From: an uncultured Lachnospiraceae bacterium
GTDB lineage: Bacteria; Bacillota; Clostridia; Lachnospirales; Lachnospiraceae
DNA: 58,928 bases
Direction of reading: 5' to 3'
NCBI GenBank assembly: GCA_949840465.1
Contig: CATKXE010000011.1
Location: 1 to 58,928, forward strand
Shown here: piece after piece, positions 57,464 to 58,928 of the stretch
Numbering within the stretch: the first letter of the stretch is position 1
Layout of the letters: the number at the start of each line of letters is the position of its first letter
Notes under the pieces: generated by a model
What the model was told of the DNA's origin: nothing
What the model saw: only the letters and a program-made list of their open reading frames with translations
Database searches by the model: none
Program-made: the position numbers and the translations under genes

Positions 57464-57850
57464 TTATTCTCTCCCTCTCAAATCAAACGTCTCCCCATCC
57501 GTTCTTCCCGCGCTGATAATATCCCCCTGCATACTACAAAAAAATGTGTACGACACTTCGTCTACTATAACCTCTATTGACATTCCATCCATTTCCAACA
57601 TACAAAACATGCTAAATTCCAAGTCTTCTTTATCACGATTCAAAAACCTACTAATTGCATCTTTGGTCTGTTCCTCCAATACTTTCCTCTCATCCGTCAC
57701 ATCTTTTCCGTCACGATATGCTGAAACAACCTCGCCTCCCGATGTAATAACCGTAGATGAGTGTTCCTCTTCCTGCTTCTCAGTCTTGCCACACCCTGTT
57801 ACCATCATTAACAACATCATTGCTAGTACTAAAATAACTCTCTTTTTCAT
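57464..57850 (-). CDS. Small putative lipoprotein
   Basis: The protein has 128 residues from the start at 57850. A lipoprotein signal is clear: MKKRVILVLAMMLLMMVTGC, with Cys20 the probable lipid-linked residue. The rest is Glu-rich and has no family I recognise. The frame opens nine codons earlier, but those residues precede a normal signal peptide. It is downstream of an XRE regulator gene on the same strand (51-bp gap), so the two may be co-transcribed. Function unknown. Confidence 0.7.
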   Translation of the reverse strand: MKKRVILVLAMMLLMMVTGCGKTEKQEEEHSSTVITSGGEVVSAYRDGKDVTDERKVLEEQTKDAISRFLNRDKEDLEFSMFCMLEMDGMSIEVIVDEVSYTFFCSMQGDIISAGRTDGETFDLRGRE

Positions 57851-57901
57851 ATTCTGCCCTTTCTGGCAGATACGCAAAAAAGCAACCCGATACAGGCTGC
57901 T

Positions 57902-58225
57902 TTACTTTAATTTCATACCTCTCACATATATCTCGACTGCTTCTTTCTCTTTATCCGTCAAGGTTTCCCATGTTTCCAACACTTTTCTTTGTTCCGCAGA
58001 TAACTCCAATTTTCCAATATCTTTCGAGAAAAATTGTGATATTGTAATCCCTAGCCCATCACAAATCTTATCCAGCGTATAAAAAGTTGGCGTACTTCCT
58101 CTTTTCATCAGATTTGATAAAGACGACTGGCTAATACCAGTCTTTTTAGATAATGCATACATAGACATCTGTCTTTTATCACAGAGTTCTTTTATCCGAT
58201 TGGTAATATACTCCTCATCTAACAA
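57902..58225 (-). CDS. XRE-family transcriptional regulator
   Basis: The protein has 107 residues. The N-terminal 65 are a phage-repressor-like HTH (MSMYALSKKTGISQSSLSNL with the recognition helix and TPTFYTLDKICDGLGIT). A short C-terminal segment (about 70-107) is acidic and helical. The start appears to be TTG; no ATG is available before the domain. It is divergent from another XRE gene across a 276-bp gap with operators, resembling the control region of a mobile element. Confidence 0.85.
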   Translation of the reverse strand: MLDEEYITNRIKELCDKRQMSMYALSKKTGISQSSLSNLMKRGSTPTFYTLDKICDGLGITISQFFSKDIGKLELSAEQRKVLETWETLTDKEKEAVEIYVRGMKLK

Positions 58226-58409
58226 GCAACCTACACCCCATTTCCGATATATGCTGCTTTTATTTTAACCTCTAATTTCTGTAATTATTAGATTTTATAA
58301 GAAAAAGTATATTACTTTATATTTGAGTAGTAATTGAATAAAAAAATAAGCGTTCTGCCTAATATCCTTTTTTCTTATAATGCCTTTACAAAAACTCTCT
58401 CCTTCCCGC

Positions 58410-58452
58410 ATTGCAATCTATTAATTGCAATTATAAACACTTTTTGTAATAG
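58410..58452 (+). promoter_or_regulatory. Promoter with paired palindromic operators
   Basis: ATTGCAAT, itself a perfect palindrome, occurs at 58410-58417 and 58424-58431. The second overlaps TTGCAA (58425-58430), the likely -35 of the plus-strand XRE gene, with TAATAG (58447-58452) after 16 bp. One XRE protein probably binds here. Confidence 0.6.
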
Positions 58453-58501
58453 AATCAATATAAATCTTTGGATTTACAATACGAAAGGCTACTAATCAGT
58501 C

Positions 58502-58756
58502 ATGTCTCAAAAACTGAAGCAAACCCAAGACATCTCTTTAGGAGATAATCTAAGAAAGTTAAGAAATCATGCAAATTTAACCCAAGAACAAGTTGTCGCA
58601 CAATTACAACTACGCAATTTCCCCATTTCAAGAAGCGCATACTCACAGATAGAAGCTGGCACATATAATATCCGTATTAGCGAATTGATTGCATTAACTG
58701 AAATCTTTCGGACAGACTACAATACTATATTTGATGGTCTAACCTACAAGAAATAG
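58502..58756 (+). CDS. Small XRE-family regulator
   Basis: The protein has 84 residues, almost all of it an HTH domain (LGDNLRKLRNHANLTQEQVV, SRSAYSQIEAGTYNIRISELIAL). There is no effector domain. It resembles Cro-type or excision regulators of mobile elements. It is divergent from the other XRE gene and is followed immediately by a terminator. A weak ribosome site precedes the ATG. Confidence 0.85.
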   Translation: MSQKLKQTQDISLGDNLRKLRNHANLTQEQVVAQLQLRNFPISRSAYSQIEAGTYNIRISELIALTEIFRTDYNTIFDGLTYKK

Positions 58757-58788
58757 CCCTGAACATAAATTTCTCCATTGTTCAGGGC
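58756..58788 (+). terminator. Terminator after the small XRE gene
   Basis: GCCCTGAAC (58756-58764) pairs with GTTCAGGGC (58780-58788), followed by ATTTTACTT. The stem begins at the stop codon. Confidence 0.85.
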
Positions 58789-58922
58789 ATTTTACTTGTT
58801 TAAGAAAAATAGTGCTTCAATCTACACTATTTAATCATATATTGGTGTTAGTATATAAGTGTGGACAGAAAAGGTTGAACAACCTATACTATCAAGTGAA
58901 AGAGTAAAGGAGATGTTCAACA

Positions 58923-58928
58923 TGGCGA
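58923..58928 (+). CDS. First codons of an unidentified gene cut by the window end
   Basis: ATGGCGA follows AAAGGAGATGTTCAAC, a good ribosome site. Upstream, AGGTTG-AA-CAACCT (near 58873-58886) is palindromic, which could be part of an insertion-sequence end or an operator. Only two codons are visible, so no product can be named. Confidence 0.4.

Overview
This window looks like chromosome from a Gram-positive anaerobe of the Lachnospiraceae (Clostridia). The reasons are a V-type ATPase operon with a separate subunit I, GlgC/GlgD-type ADP-glucose pyrophosphorylases, SpoVG, a DnaD plus DnaC/DnaI-like primosome pair, a multidomain flavodiiron-rubredoxin protein, ATP-type PEP carboxykinase, strong AGGAGG ribosome binding sites and sigma-A type promoters. 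I cannot name a genus. No rRNA, tRNA or CRISPR array was seen.

Layout. Positions 1-5.9 kb hold a hairpin-rich tandem repeat, an XpaC-like membrane protein, an RluA-family pseudouridine synthase, SpoVG and a first glgC-glgD pair. From 6.1 to 11.1 kb come murC, then dnaD, a dnaI-like helicase-loader gene and an unusually long PRPP synthetase gene; DnaA boxes lie in front of dnaD. From 11.2 to 20.6 kb, on the minus strand, lies rplJ-rplL-rpoB-rpoC with an L10 leader RNA and an rplL-rpoB attenuator. A second glgC-glgD pair follows (20.6-22.9 kb). Then come a secreted heptad-repeat protein and an MMPL transporter, divergent from a TetR regulator across three matching operators (23-29 kb). A nine-gene V-ATPase operon spans 29.2-37.8 kb. 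A fusion of an endonuclease Q-like PHP protein with a UvrD helicase (37.8-41.1 kb) is followed by a flavodiiron protein, a MATE exporter, ribU under an FMN riboswitch, pckA, a GH3-like adenylating enzyme, an Rrf2 regulator and an alpha-L-rhamnosidase-like protein.

From about 51.9 kb the sequence becomes clearly AT-rich and is probably an acquired island. Reading on the minus strand it holds a cytosine-5 DNA methyltransferase with its own HTH domain, a candidate restriction endonuclease, a Vsr mismatch endonuclease and a eukaryotic-like Ser/Thr protein kinase. An IS982-family element has landed in the last codons of vsr. Removing it restores a longer Vsr frame ending 32 bp before the kinase start, so the kinase appears to be the fourth gene of the restriction-modification operon. 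Beyond lie a small lipoprotein and two divergent XRE regulators, and the window ends at the first codons of another gene.

The two strongest candidates for something new are the M-R-V-kinase operon and the EndoQ-UvrD fusion, which carries two bacterial sliding-clamp binding motifs, one at the end of each enzyme half.
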